Origin: a virus
IMG/VR virus record: IMGVR_UViG_3300028608_000012
Span: 1-64,000 of that record
Reading direction: 5' to 3' (one strand)
Length of the DNA: 64,000 bases
Both the position numbers and the translations under genes were made by a program. Below, one piece after another: positions 8,568 to 16,428 of this stretch (its first letter is position 1; each line of letters begins with the position of its first letter). A model generated the notes under the pieces. It saw only the letters and a program-made list of their open reading frames with translations. It ran no database searches and was not told the DNA's origin.

Positions 8568-8596
8568 CCCCTACCCCTTTATGGGGTAGGGGTTTA
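8568..8596 (+). terminator. Rho-independent-like terminator
   Basis: A perfect 10-bp stem CCCCTACCCC with its complement (8568-8577 and 8583-8592) and a 5-base loop, followed by TTTATTTA. It ends the first small-gene cassette just before a new early promoter. Confidence 0.85.
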
Positions 8597-8621
8597 TTTA
8601 AGATACATTGTTTTTTGGGCC

Positions 8622-8629
8622 TATATTAC
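8622..8629 (+). promoter_or_regulatory. Early promoter core TATATTAC
   Basis: An exact copy of the octamer that forms the conserved core of phiKZ early promoters. It lies directly after a terminator and 46 bases before the ATG at 8676, within the duplicated 62-base element. Confidence 0.75.
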
Positions 8630-8639
8630 CAGTGTGATT

Positions 8640-8655
8640 AAGACAATAAAGTCTT
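8640..8655 (+). promoter_or_regulatory. Leader hairpin after early promoter
   Basis: AAGAC pairs with GTCTT around a 6-base AT loop, beginning ten bases after the TATATTAC core. The same stem occurs at 53724 and a related CAGAC/GTCTG stem at 49151. It would lie at or near the mRNA 5' end. Confidence 0.55.
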
Positions 8656-8675
8656 TCACATCTTGGAGATCTACC

Positions 8676-9101
8676 ATGGAAAATGAAGTACGTGTTGCTG
8701 AAGTCCTGATCCGTAAAGGTGAAGAGGGTTTCGAACTCAACTATGGTCGTCAGGTCATGGCTGAGTTGGATGGTATCAAGTTCTGTTCAGAGGACTGGTA
8801 TCTGAAGATGTTCGGTATTCCGTTTACTGTGGTGGAAGAAGTTCCAGAGTTCCTGCTGGACTTCAGGGTTGACGTTGAGCTGGGTAATGATAAAAAGATG
8901 ATGCACGTCTTCTCCAAGGAAGATCTGCGTCCTCTGGCTATCGCGTTCTCCAAGCACAACGGTGGTCGTTGGACAGGCGTGAGTCACAAGGCCCGCTGGT
9001 TGGAGACCTATCGTGACGGTCATGTAGAGAACGCTCATCAGACCATTGATGCGTTCTACCTCGACATGACCCCTGAGCAGATCGAACATTCCAAGTTCTG
9101 A
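8676..9101 (+). CDS. Early protein, paralogue of the 5735-6358 product
   Basis: A 141-residue protein beginning MENEVRVAEVL; SD TTGGAGAT is seven to eight bases upstream. The frame extends further 5', but that part crosses a terminator, an early promoter and a leader hairpin and is not coding. It shares NYGR, the LDGIKF segment, KEDLRPLAIAFSKH and the terminal MTPEQIEHSKF with the 207-residue protein at 5735, but lacks that protein's N-terminal extension. It is the first gene behind a strong early promoter, so it is probably made immediately after infection. Function unknown. Confidence 0.78.
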   Translation: MENEVRVAEVLIRKGEEGFELNYGRQVMAELDGIKFCSEDWYLKMFGIPFTVVEEVPEFLLDFRVDVELGNDKKMMHVFSKEDLRPLAIAFSKHNGGRWTGVSHKARWLETYRDGHVENAHQTIDAFYLDMTPEQIEHSKF

Positions 9102-9143
9102 TCTGCTTCATCGTCTCCCCCCACTTTGTAAAAGGATTCTGAA

Positions 9144-9512
9144 ATGAGCAATGAACTTAACACCCCTAGCCGTCGTCGCGTTATTGCTACCATGTATCGT
9201 GGTAAGTCCAAAGACGTCATCATGGCTAGACACTACAGCTACTTTGACACCGCCATGCCGCGCATGCTGCAATTGGCAATCAGCTACTGCAACGAAGGTG
9301 ACTTCATTACCTTTGACAGCGCTGAGTTCGGGCACCAGCTGGGTGTGCTACACATCCGCAAGGGTGGTCGTTTTGAAATGGAGATGAGCCCCCTGGTTAA
9401 GTCCAGTCCATCTCTGCTGAAGCTCATGAACGAAGACACCAACTACACTAACAGTTTGGTGACTGCGGCCATGAAGAAAGCTACCAGCAATCAGTCACGT
9501 TCCATTCACTAA
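9144..9512 (+). CDS. Hypothetical early protein
   Basis: A 122-residue basic protein with SD AAAGGA. Contains a Tyr/Met-rich stretch (HYSYFDTAMPRMLQLAISYC) and a C-terminal helical, Lys/Ser/Asn-rich tail. No signal peptide, membrane helix or known motif. It is the second gene of the operon started at the TATATTAC promoter at 8622. Confidence 0.65.
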   Translation: MSNELNTPSRRRVIATMYRGKSKDVIMARHYSYFDTAMPRMLQLAISYCNEGDFITFDSAEFGHQLGVLHIRKGGRFEMEMSPLVKSSPSLLKLMNEDTNYTNSLVTAAMKKATSNQSRSIH

Positions 9513-9536
9513 TCCCAACTATCAAGGAGCAAGATC

Positions 9537-9809
9537 ATGGGTCAGGTCGTTCAGATGTTTGCAACTAAACCAACTAGCACTCCATTCGTCCGTAGCCAAA
9601 AAGCTATTGCGCTGGATAACAAGTTGAAGTTGTATCGCAAGATTGAGAACCTAGAGTTCGTCAAGAAAACATTTGTCGACCTGATCACGCAATTGGAGAA
9701 TCCAAAAGACTCCTTCGTGGCTCGGCAAATGGCAGCAGAAACTCAACGCGACATCGACAAAGCTGTAGCTGAGTTCACTGGTAAATACGGTTCACTCGAT
9801 AACTGGTAA
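9537..9809 (+). CDS. Hypothetical early helical protein
   Basis: A 90-residue basic protein, SD AAGGAG, predicted mostly helical from residue 22 on (LDNKLKLYRKIENLEFVKKTF). The start MGQVVQM is similar to MGEVVYM of the 98-residue product at 6764, so the two small-gene cassettes may descend in part from one duplicated segment. Function unknown. Confidence 0.65.
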   Translation: MGQVVQMFATKPTSTPFVRSQKAIALDNKLKLYRKIENLEFVKKTFVDLITQLENPKDSFVARQMAAETQRDIDKAVAEFTGKYGSLDNW

Positions 9810-9824
9810 CATTAGGAGATTTAA

Positions 9825-10046
9825 ATGAGCAAGTCTGAAATGATTCAGCTGGAATTCAATAACCTCCGCAAACTGGCTAATGAATTAAGGCCATGTGGTC
9901 ATAGTTTTTTGAAGCAGTCGTGGGATCGCAAAGGCGGGGTGTTCCGCATGAGCGTTGCACAACAAGTGGTCACGAATATCAGGGCTACTTGTGCCGATAT
10001 TCGGGAAAAGATGAACGTATTGCGAGCAGAAAGAAAGTTGATATGA
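9825..10046 (+). CDS. Hypothetical early helical protein
   Basis: A 73-residue basic protein, SD TTAGGAG. Two predicted helices flank a central CGHSFLKQSWDRKGG segment. It is the last gene of its operon, ended by a 15-bp hairpin. No family recognised. Confidence 0.62.
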   Translation: MSKSEMIQLEFNNLRKLANELRPCGHSFLKQSWDRKGGVFRMSVAQQVVTNIRATCADIREKMNVLRAERKLI

Positions 10047-10070
10047 GAGCATTATAACTGGTAATCCTTA

Positions 10071-10104
10071 TACTCCTCCTAACCCATGTGGGTTAGGAGG
10101 AGTA
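10071..10104. terminator. Bidirectional terminator hairpin
   Basis: A 15-bp perfect stem (10071-10085 with 10090-10104) and a 4-base loop, between converging genes. A T-rich stretch follows about ten bases later on the plus strand. Confidence 0.8.
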
Positions 10105-10118
10105 CTCTGGACTATCTT

Positions 10119-11111
10119 TTATTTTTTGGTTTTGACTACGGCGCCTTCGATGATCTTGGCAATCTGACTGATGCAGTCACGGGCGTGTTCTGCGGTCTTG
10201 ATCACTTGCACAACACTGGCCATCGTGCGTTTAAGCTCGGTGATCTCTTCGATCAGTTCCTTCTTGTTGTACTGGCTGCTCTTGGCACCGTCGATCTTGG
10301 CTTGCGTATCGCTGATCGCATGCTGAGTCTCAGACTTCATCGCCTTGATAGTTTCCAGGCTGTTGTCTGTGGCTTCGAGGCAGCGGTGTGCGTAAGAAAC
10401 CCAGGCCTTGGATTCAGCCAAACCTTTACGTGGCTCCTTCATGCCTTTGAAACCGTTCAGGAACGTTTCGATAGCATGACCCAATACCTTGCGGTCACCA
10501 TTGGTTGTTGCATACTCTTCCTTGCGAGCATTCAGATCGAAGATCAGCTTGTTGAACGTTTTAGCCAGTTCGTTCAGCCGTGGCTTGTCGAGCAGTTCAG
10601 CTTCGAAGGTTTCCTTAATGAGGGCCGCTGTTGCCTGCTTAGCCTTGGCGGGTTCAGCCGCTTTGACTGCCTCGACCTTCTTCTTGAGTTCCTTTTTCTT
10701 CGGGCTCTCAGGAAGCTTGTCGATCTTCTTCTCTACCTGGGCAGCGACCGCTTTAACGTTCTCCTCGGTAACCTGTGGGGCTTCGACTTCCTTAATAGCC
10801 TCCTCGGCGGACTTGACGTCTTCCTTGGCTGCTTCGGAATCTTCCTTGTTCTTCTTGCCGAAGAAGAAATCCCAGATGTTCTTGAACATCTTCAGGATGT
10901 AATCCCAGGCGGCTTTGAGGCCGTCACCGATAGTGCTGAAGAAGCCTTCAGTACCGGTAACAGACGAACGAGTAATCTCGTTAGCGTCGAGTACACCGAT
11001 GACGTAGCGTTGTGCTTGGGTCAGGTCCAACGACTCGTTACCGCTGATGGAATCGATTACACCGTCCATCATGGTTTCAACGTGGCTTACTTCCGGAATT
11101 GTCTCGTACAT
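10119..11111 (-). CDS. Probable internal head (inner body) protein
   Basis: A 330-residue, Lys/Glu/Ala-rich, strongly helical protein. The N-terminal 55 residues are acidic and end with GTE followed by GFFSTIGDGLKAAW and then a basic amphipathic stretch (MFKNIWDFFFGKK). A propeptide ending in Gly/Ser/Ala-x-Glu, cut by the phage head protease, followed by an aromatic-rich segment, is the layout of phiKZ-type internal virion proteins, so cleavage after Glu55 is predicted. Residues about 90-180 are a Lys/Glu/Ala-rich linker and residues 180-330 a helical domain with long coiled-coil-like runs. SD AGGAAG. The role, packing with DNA in the head and possibly injection, is inferred. Confidence 0.6.
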   Translation of the reverse strand: MYETIPEVSHVETMMDGVIDSISGNESLDLTQAQRYVIGVLDANEITRSSVTGTEGFFSTIGDGLKAAWDYILKMFKNIWDFFFGKKNKEDSEAAKEDVKSAEEAIKEVEAPQVTEENVKAVAAQVEKKIDKLPESPKKKELKKKVEAVKAAEPAKAKQATAALIKETFEAELLDKPRLNELAKTFNKLIFDLNARKEEYATTNGDRKVLGHAIETFLNGFKGMKEPRKGLAESKAWVSYAHRCLEATDNSLETIKAMKSETQHAISDTQAKIDGAKSSQYNKKELIEEITELKRTMASVVQVIKTAEHARDCISQIAKIIEGAVVKTKK

Positions 11112-11126
11112 GGTGTAACTTCCTGA

Positions 11127-13973
11127 TTAGTTAAAAAGGGTTAAGGCACTGTTGGTCATCTTGAGGGGACGTCCAAGCAATTCTTCACTGATGTCCAGGG
11201 TCTCTTCACCGGTTACGTTAGCAAAGGCCACGTGACCTTCCATACGTCCCATCAGAGCATCCACCTGTTCTTTACTCCAGGCCAGGATGTCCAGACTACG
11301 GGTGGTGATGTTGAGCTTATCCCCGGTGTCCATATCCAGCATACGGAAGAAGCACTGCGCAGCGTCCTGTCCGGTACGCCAGATCCTTCCTTTCACTTGT
11401 CGCAACTCATGTTCCCGGAATGGGGAGTCCAGCCCGATGATCTGGTTAGCCATCAACAGAGGATAGCCTTCCTTCAGACTGTTATACACAGCCACCAGGG
11501 GGTTGACACGAGCGTCTTCACCAAACTTCTTGATCGTAGGTTCACGGTCGCTGCTGTTCTCGCCATACACCGATACAGGCTTGTAGCCCTGAGCAGACAG
11601 ATAGTCCACCGAGAGTTTCAAGGCTTCAACGTAAGAGGTGAAGATAACCGTCTTCTTCTCTACGTCGTCGATGTACTTAGGCAATTCGGCGTGAGCGATG
11701 AGGTCTTTGATGGCATTGATGCGGGCGCGACCCAAAACGTTACCCAGGGCCTCACCACGGATCTTCAGAGCCAGGTACTTAACAGCCGATTTCACGTTAC
11801 GGAACTCAGCCAGCTCAGGACCACGGATACCCCGTTCGATATCCTCCTCTACAGTCTTACAGAAGGCGCTGTCAGCCGCATCCGTAAAGTTGTTGTACCC
11901 TTGAGTGCGGAACCGATTAACGATTGCCTTGTAGCGTTGTAGGTCAGCCAGCTCTTTCGGGTGCTTCATGACCGTGTACTCATAGCGTTGAACTGTCTCG
12001 TTATAGAACACGATGAATTCAGCCATGTGTGCGTTATAGAAACGAACCCGCTCTATAATGTAGGTCTGCATCTCCAAACGAATGGCGTCCAAGGTGTACT
12101 TCTCCCCGTTAGGGATTTTAACCTTGATGATTTCAAACGGAGGAGGATCACCCATACCGGCTAGTTCAGGGATAGAGAACTTACCTCGACCAATACGGTT
12201 CGCCAACAACGAGATAAGCGCAGGACGGTTACGACCATAGCTCGCCATGAAGAAGTCCCTGGCGTGCCTGTCGAAGTGTTTGTCGATAAGGCAGGTGATG
12301 GGGTAGATCTCACTGCCAAGCGCCTTCAGCGGCGTCCCAGACATCGGTAGCGCATCTTCGAACAACCCATCGTCCGCCAGCTCCACCAAACGGCGAGTTT
12401 GCTTAGATTTGATATCGTTGAAGTTGTGCGACTCGTCGAGGATCAGACTGAACTTCTTCTTGTTGCGCTTCATGGCTTCATTAAACCATTTACGCAAGTG
12501 GTCGTAGTGATTGCCCTGGAGGAACTCGTAGTGCACGATGTAGTAGTCGTAGTCATCCGTCAACAAACGACCCGACGTAGACGTCCACACCCGAGGCATC
12601 TCTTTGAAGCGGGTCTTCATGTTACCGATCCACACTTCTTCCACGATGTTCAGTGGGCAGATGATGATGCACTTGTTGTCACTCACCAAGACCGACCACA
12701 TCAGCGAGGTGAAGGTGTTGTGCGTCACCACCCAGTCATCAACAATATACAGACAGTCTTCACTGTCAATACTGATGCAGGCAGTTTCAGCAACCGGTTG
12801 CTGTTGGATAGCCACCAACTTGAGCTGGAGGTTCTCGTATTGATGCAGATCAACGATCTCACCCAGCGGTACGCCCACTAGACTGTCTACCAGACCGACC
12901 ATATCACGGTGCTTGAAGTTCACCTTGAACAAAGTACCGAGGGGTTCCTGAGAAGCTATCCCACCAAGGCTCCACATGAGCTTCTGGAAGTTGCTGGCAC
13001 CATAGACGTTGTCCATGACCACCGACACACCCGCCTCGCTCAGATGGCACCCTGAACGCTCGATCATAAGCCTGGCAATCTCGTAACGATCCCCGTAGGA
13101 AAGTTCTGTCACTGGATCAGCCATATGTATACCAGCAGTCAGCAGTCCGGTGGCTATCTGGATTAAATCGAGTTCAGAAGGCGGAGTGTCTTCATTAACG
13201 TTTCCAACCAGAGGGATGTGATAACTGAACTGGTCGAAGTGATTAATGATGTCGCGGGTAGTGGTGACATAACGCTGACCTACGATATCACCTTGTTCGT
13301 CAACACCTGACTCAGCGACTTCCCACAGATGCAGGGGATGGGATTCAGCAGTGCGCCCGTCTTCAAAGGTAAAGCGGAAGTTCTCGGTAACACCCTGAGG
13401 GAAGTAACCGGTAACATTTGCGGTATTCCCCCTGGGTCCTATCACCTGGTCACCTATCTTAAGGTCACCAAGGCGCTTCCAGCCTCCCGGTACTTTAACC
13501 TGCGTGTGCAGGGGCATGGCCTTACCGCTACCTACCGCTGCGTCTAGCAGCAATCCTTTAAGGTGGTAGCTAGAACGAATGATTGGGTATTGCTCCAAGA
13601 ACTCACGTTGTTTAGGGAACGGGGGAGTGTTAAAGCGTTCCAGTTTCTTGAAGTCAAACTGTTTGCCGATGGGGTTGACAGTATCTTTAATCCAGGTTTC
13701 CGTTTCAAGCAGGTGCTTGAGTTCGGCTAGCTCTCTACGACGACTACGGAGGTTACGAACTTTCAGCAACTCTCCCAACACCAGATGCAGTTCTACCAAG
13801 AAGAAGTTATGAACCTTAATGGTGTCCCAGGTTTCCCTGCGGATCTGCCACTTGGTGATCAGGGAGCTGCTGTAGAACTTCTCAATGTCTCGTGCCAGTG
13901 CGCCGTATGAAACTCCTGTGATGTGTACAAAGACCCCAGTTTGCTTTACAGCAACTGAAAATAAGTTAAACAT
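11127..13973 (-). CDS. SNF2/SF2-type helicase interrupted by an intein
   Basis: A 948-residue precursor. The host protein is split within the Walker A motif: ...DAAVGSGK at residues 144-151, then the intein (152-419), then T420 FTSLM. Splicing would restore GSGKT and give a 680-residue helicase. Motif II is LDESH (512-516). Motif VI is QVKGRIWRTGQ (859-869), of the SNF2/RapA-like type that translocates on double-stranded DNA. The precursor cannot bind ATP normally before splicing, so activity should depend on it. SD GGAGG precedes the ATG. The neighbours are a probable internal head protein and an unknown gene. A role in replication, transcription or recombination cannot be chosen from sequence. 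Confidence 0.9.
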   Translation of the reverse strand: MFNLFSVAVKQTGVFVHITGVSYGALARDIEKFYSSSLITKWQIRRETWDTIKVHNFFLVELHLVLGELLKVRNLRSRRRELAELKHLLETETWIKDTVNPIGKQFDFKKLERFNTPPFPKQREFLEQYPIIRSSYHLKGLLLDAAVGSGKAMPLHTQVKVPGGWKRLGDLKIGDQVIGPRGNTANVTGYFPQGVTENFRFTFEDGRTAESHPLHLWEVAESGVDEQGDIVGQRYVTTTRDIINHFDQFSYHIPLVGNVNEDTPPSELDLIQIATGLLTAGIHMADPVTELSYGDRYEIARLMIERSGCHLSEAGVSVVMDNVYGASNFQKLMWSLGGIASQEPLGTLFKVNFKHRDMVGLVDSLVGVPLGEIVDLHQYENLQLKLVAIQQQPVAETACISIDSEDCLYIVDDWVVTHNTFTSLMWSVLVSDNKCIIICPLNIVEEVWIGNMKTRFKEMPRVWTSTSGRLLTDDYDYYIVHYEFLQGNHYDHLRKWFNEAMKRNKKKFSLILDESHNFNDIKSKQTRRLVELADDGLFEDALPMSGTPLKALGSEIYPITCLIDKHFDRHARDFFMASYGRNRPALISLLANRIGRGKFSIPELAGMGDPPPFEIIKVKIPNGEKYTLDAIRLEMQTYIIERVRFYNAHMAEFIVFYNETVQRYEYTVMKHPKELADLQRYKAIVNRFRTQGYNNFTDAADSAFCKTVEEDIERGIRGPELAEFRNVKSAVKYLALKIRGEALGNVLGRARINAIKDLIAHAELPKYIDDVEKKTVIFTSYVEALKLSVDYLSAQGYKPVSVYGENSSDREPTIKKFGEDARVNPLVAVYNSLKEGYPLLMANQIIGLDSPFREHELRQVKGRIWRTGQDAAQCFFRMLDMDTGDKLNITTRSLDILAWSKEQVDALMGRMEGHVAFANVTGEETLDISEELLGRPLKMTNSALTLFN
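12717..13520 (-). other. Class 3 intein in helicase P-loop
   Basis: 268 residues between GSGK and T. It starts with Ala (AMPLHTQVKVPGGWKRLGD), not Cys or Ser. Block B is SHPLHLW, with His215 and Trp217; block F has Cys399 in TACISIDSEDCLYI; block G is VVTHN with Asn419, and the next residue is Thr420. This Trp-Cys-Thr set with a non-nucleophilic first residue is the signature of class 3 inteins such as those in mycobacterial DnaB. The centre keeps traces of a LAGLIDADG endonuclease (LDLIQIATGLLTAGI and WSLGGIAS) but lacks clear acidic catalytic motifs, so homing activity is probably lost. Confidence 0.88.
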
Positions 13974-14014
13974 GAACTGCCTCCGATGGCACCCATTTAA
14001 AAAGAGGGAAAGTG

Positions 14015-15604
14015 ATGAGCGAAGAAAAGAAAGCAGGACCGGCTGGCAGTGTTGCTATTAAAAGCTTGCTGGAGAATCCAGTTGACTTCTCTCAACAGTC
14101 GGTTGAGCTGGCCGGCTACGTCGCGCCTACCTACGAAAACGGTGTGGCCAATGGTTTCGTAGGTGCCGACGAAGAATGGAACGAACTGGTAGCCAAGACT
14201 CGCGCAGAAGCGCCTAAAGAAGGTTACATCGAGCAGATGGTTGTTGAAACCCACACCCCAGAAAGCACCATGGAACTGCTGAAAGAAATGACCACTCCAA
14301 AAGAAGGCGAAGATACCGCCGCGATTAAAGTTGGTCAGGTGGAAAGCTTTGCCAGCAGCACCAAAGAAGCCAATCTTGCCGCAAAGATCGCCAGCGCGTT
14401 GCACTCGCTGCCTCAGATCTTCCCCATGACCGATCGCGGTATGACCCAACCAACACCAGGCTGGGTGAAGTCGCTGCTCAAGTTCTATCAACTGGCGGTT
14501 ACCGACATCCCCGTCACCAAGGTAGAAGTGGATCCTTCTGCTGGCGGTGTGATGTATCCGGCTGACCTGCGCATCTTCCGTTATGCCGGTATGGACGGTG
14601 ATCAGGAAGTTACCTGGTTCCGGTTCCAAGTGGGTGAGCAATCGCGGTCGTTTGTTGTGTTGTCCAAAGACGTACCTACATTCCTCGGTCAGATGACTGA
14701 AGAAGATCCAATGGTGTGGACCCATAAACGACGCCATTCGGAGAAGGGCTTCTTCCTGAATGTGACCCAGGCACCTATAGAGTTGCCGTTGAGCTTCTTC
14801 CCAATGGAGTTCAGTAAAGGTCCGCTGGATGACCTGTTCGATGGTGACTTCACCGTGGTGCGTGATGTCATTGAACGCCTGAACGAAGACCTCCGTGGCC
14901 GTCTGTCGGAACTCAACCGCTTCGCCATGAAACTGGCCGACCAGATCAAGGAAAAGGACCACGACCTCTACCTGAGCTTCAAGGGCGTCAACGGCCTGAA
15001 GGCGATGAACGTTGCGCTGGATCGTGTCTATCCAAAGCTGCCTGAATCCGGTGAGATCGTTCTGGGTGATGAGCCGATCAACATCTTCGAGTGGGCTGAC
15101 TACAGCAAAGTTGTTCAGGTCAACATCAAGCGGCTCAGCCACGGCACTCGCCAGATCAACCGCATGTTCGAACGTTACCGTGCGATGATCAATCCACATC
15201 CAGCTATCCAGGAGATCTTTGATACCAACCTCAAAGAACAACTGATGGCTTCCAGTCACTTCCTCAACCGTGTGTATGGTTTCTCGCCTACCTACGGTGT
15301 GAAGTACATGGAAGAAGTGGCCAACGAAGTGATCGGCAAGCTGAACGCTCACGGCGGTGCTATCGGTCTGGACCTGAATGAGTGGGTCGTTTACGAGTAC
15401 CACGAAGAAGGTCGTCCTACTCCAATCGAAAGTGAAGAGCTGGACTTCAAGAAGCAGATCCTCAACAGCTACACACAGAGCTTCGTAGACGCCATCTACG
15501 GCTACCTGCTCGACGTACAGAACCCGTACATCAAACCGTACACCTACCGTGAAGTAGTGGAAGGTGACGACGGTATTGAAGTAGGTTCGATCCGTCAGGT
15601 GTAA
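14015..15604 (+). CDS. Large hypothetical core protein
   Basis: A 529-residue soluble protein; the ATG at 14015 is chosen over an in-frame GTG one codon upstream because AGAGGG is then well spaced. The N-terminal 110 residues are acidic and low in order; residues about 150-260 are predicted beta-rich (EVTWFRFQVGEQSRSFVVL), and the rest is helical with many aromatic residues. No recognised motif, signal peptide or membrane segment. Divergent from the helicase gene and ended by a bidirectional terminator. A conserved jumbo-phage core or virion protein is plausible from size and context only. Confidence 0.7.
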   Translation: MSEEKKAGPAGSVAIKSLLENPVDFSQQSVELAGYVAPTYENGVANGFVGADEEWNELVAKTRAEAPKEGYIEQMVVETHTPESTMELLKEMTTPKEGEDTAAIKVGQVESFASSTKEANLAAKIASALHSLPQIFPMTDRGMTQPTPGWVKSLLKFYQLAVTDIPVTKVEVDPSAGGVMYPADLRIFRYAGMDGDQEVTWFRFQVGEQSRSFVVLSKDVPTFLGQMTEEDPMVWTHKRRHSEKGFFLNVTQAPIELPLSFFPMEFSKGPLDDLFDGDFTVVRDVIERLNEDLRGRLSELNRFAMKLADQIKEKDHDLYLSFKGVNGLKAMNVALDRVYPKLPESGEIVLGDEPINIFEWADYSKVVQVNIKRLSHGTRQINRMFERYRAMINPHPAIQEIFDTNLKEQLMASSHFLNRVYGFSPTYGVKYMEEVANEVIGKLNAHGGAIGLDLNEWVVYEYHEEGRPTPIESEELDFKKQILNSYTQSFVDAIYGYLLDVQNPYIKPYTYREVVEGDDGIEVGSIRQV

Positions 15605-15616
15605 AGACCACGACTA

Positions 15617-15648
15617 CCTCTAACAGCCCTTGTGGGGGCTGTTAGAGG
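15617..15648. terminator. Bidirectional terminator hairpin
   Basis: A 13-bp perfect stem (15617-15629 with 15636-15648) and a 6-base loop between converging genes ending at 15604 and 15662. Confidence 0.8.
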
Positions 15649-15661
15649 CGTTATGGCTGCA

Positions 15662-16426
15662 TCAGGTTGGAACTGGTATTGGCGGTAAGCTTGCTGCCAC
15701 CAATGCAGCGTTAGCCTCTAGGAGTGCTGCTTTCATTGCGGCGGTTTTAGCTTTCTCTGTGACGACGTTAGCCTTCTCAGTAGTCAGCTCTGCCTTGGTC
15801 TGTATCAGGTCAGCTTCCAGTTTAGCGATGTACGCATCCTTGGAAGCCACCTTAAGAGTCAAGGCTCTGTTCTTCGCCACGTCGTTGCTAGTGTCGGTGA
15901 TCAGGCCCTTACGTGTATTCTCATACGCGGTAGCTTGAGCCTGGCTCACATACCCAACCGTTGGAACGGTACCCAGCCTGACCACTGAGGAGATCCCCAG
16001 AGTAGCTTGGATGTACTGCTTGGTGTGATCCAGCACCTGTTCCATTGCTTGCGCCATGGATGGCGGTACAGGACCCAGGTCAGCAATCATGCACATGCGT
16101 TCGTACGACACACCATCTACCAACGGGAACGAAGTCAGATAGGTGGTCGGTACGTAAACAGGAAGCCCATTACGATCCAGCAAAGCACAGATGATCGCAC
16201 CAGCATCTCTTGCGCGTTTAAGCACTACTGGAAAGTCTTCAGGTGTAACCCCAACTGGTGCAAACACCAGCGTGTAAAGATCCAGCTTAGCCCCTTCCAT
16301 CTCGTGGATGGTTCGAGTGGCCTCTACCGTATAAAAGGTAGACTGGTTTACAATCTGGTCAAATGGAGCAGCAGCTTCGAAACGCCCCGCCGCATTAATA
16401 GCGGGGATCATGTTTTGATCAGCCAT
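15662..16426 (-). CDS. Probable structural protein with C-terminal coiled coil
   Basis: A 254-residue protein. Residues 1-170 form a mixed domain (TFYTVEATRTIHEMEGAKLDLYTLVFAPVG-like strands and helices); residues about 185-245 are an uninterrupted Ala/Lys/Glu-rich heptad stretch (AKLEADLIQTKAELTTEKA), predicting a trimeric or dimeric coiled coil, ending with SLPPIPVPT. It starts two bases after the stop of the upstream 448-residue gene, with SD GGAAG, so the two are cotranscribed. A virion component, perhaps tail or baseplate, is inferred. Confidence 0.6.
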   Translation of the reverse strand: MADQNMIPAINAAGRFEAAAPFDQIVNQSTFYTVEATRTIHEMEGAKLDLYTLVFAPVGVTPEDFPVVLKRARDAGAIICALLDRNGLPVYVPTTYLTSFPLVDGVSYERMCMIADLGPVPPSMAQAMEQVLDHTKQYIQATLGISSVVRLGTVPTVGYVSQAQATAYENTRKGLITDTSNDVAKNRALTLKVASKDAYIAKLEADLIQTKAELTTEKANVVTEKAKTAAMKAALLEANAALVAASLPPIPVPT

Positions 16427-16428
16427 GA

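Larger units (their letters stand above)
8597..8658 (+). repeat. 62-base promoter-leader repeat, copy 1
   Basis: Matches 53681-53742 at 55 of 62 positions with no gaps (counted by eye). The conserved block includes TTTAAGATACATTG, the TATATTAC core, TGTGATTAAGACAA and AGTCTTTCA. In both places it follows a terminator and precedes an early gene. Confidence 0.85.

Noticed and set aside
8553-8675. A longer N-terminus for the gene at 8676
   Set aside because: It would be translated through a terminator hairpin and the early promoter and has no SD.
13997-15403. A 468-codon open frame antisense to the 529-residue gene
   Set aside because: His/Gln/Val-rich shadow of biased codons on the opposite strand; the sense gene has an SD, plausible composition and flanking terminator.
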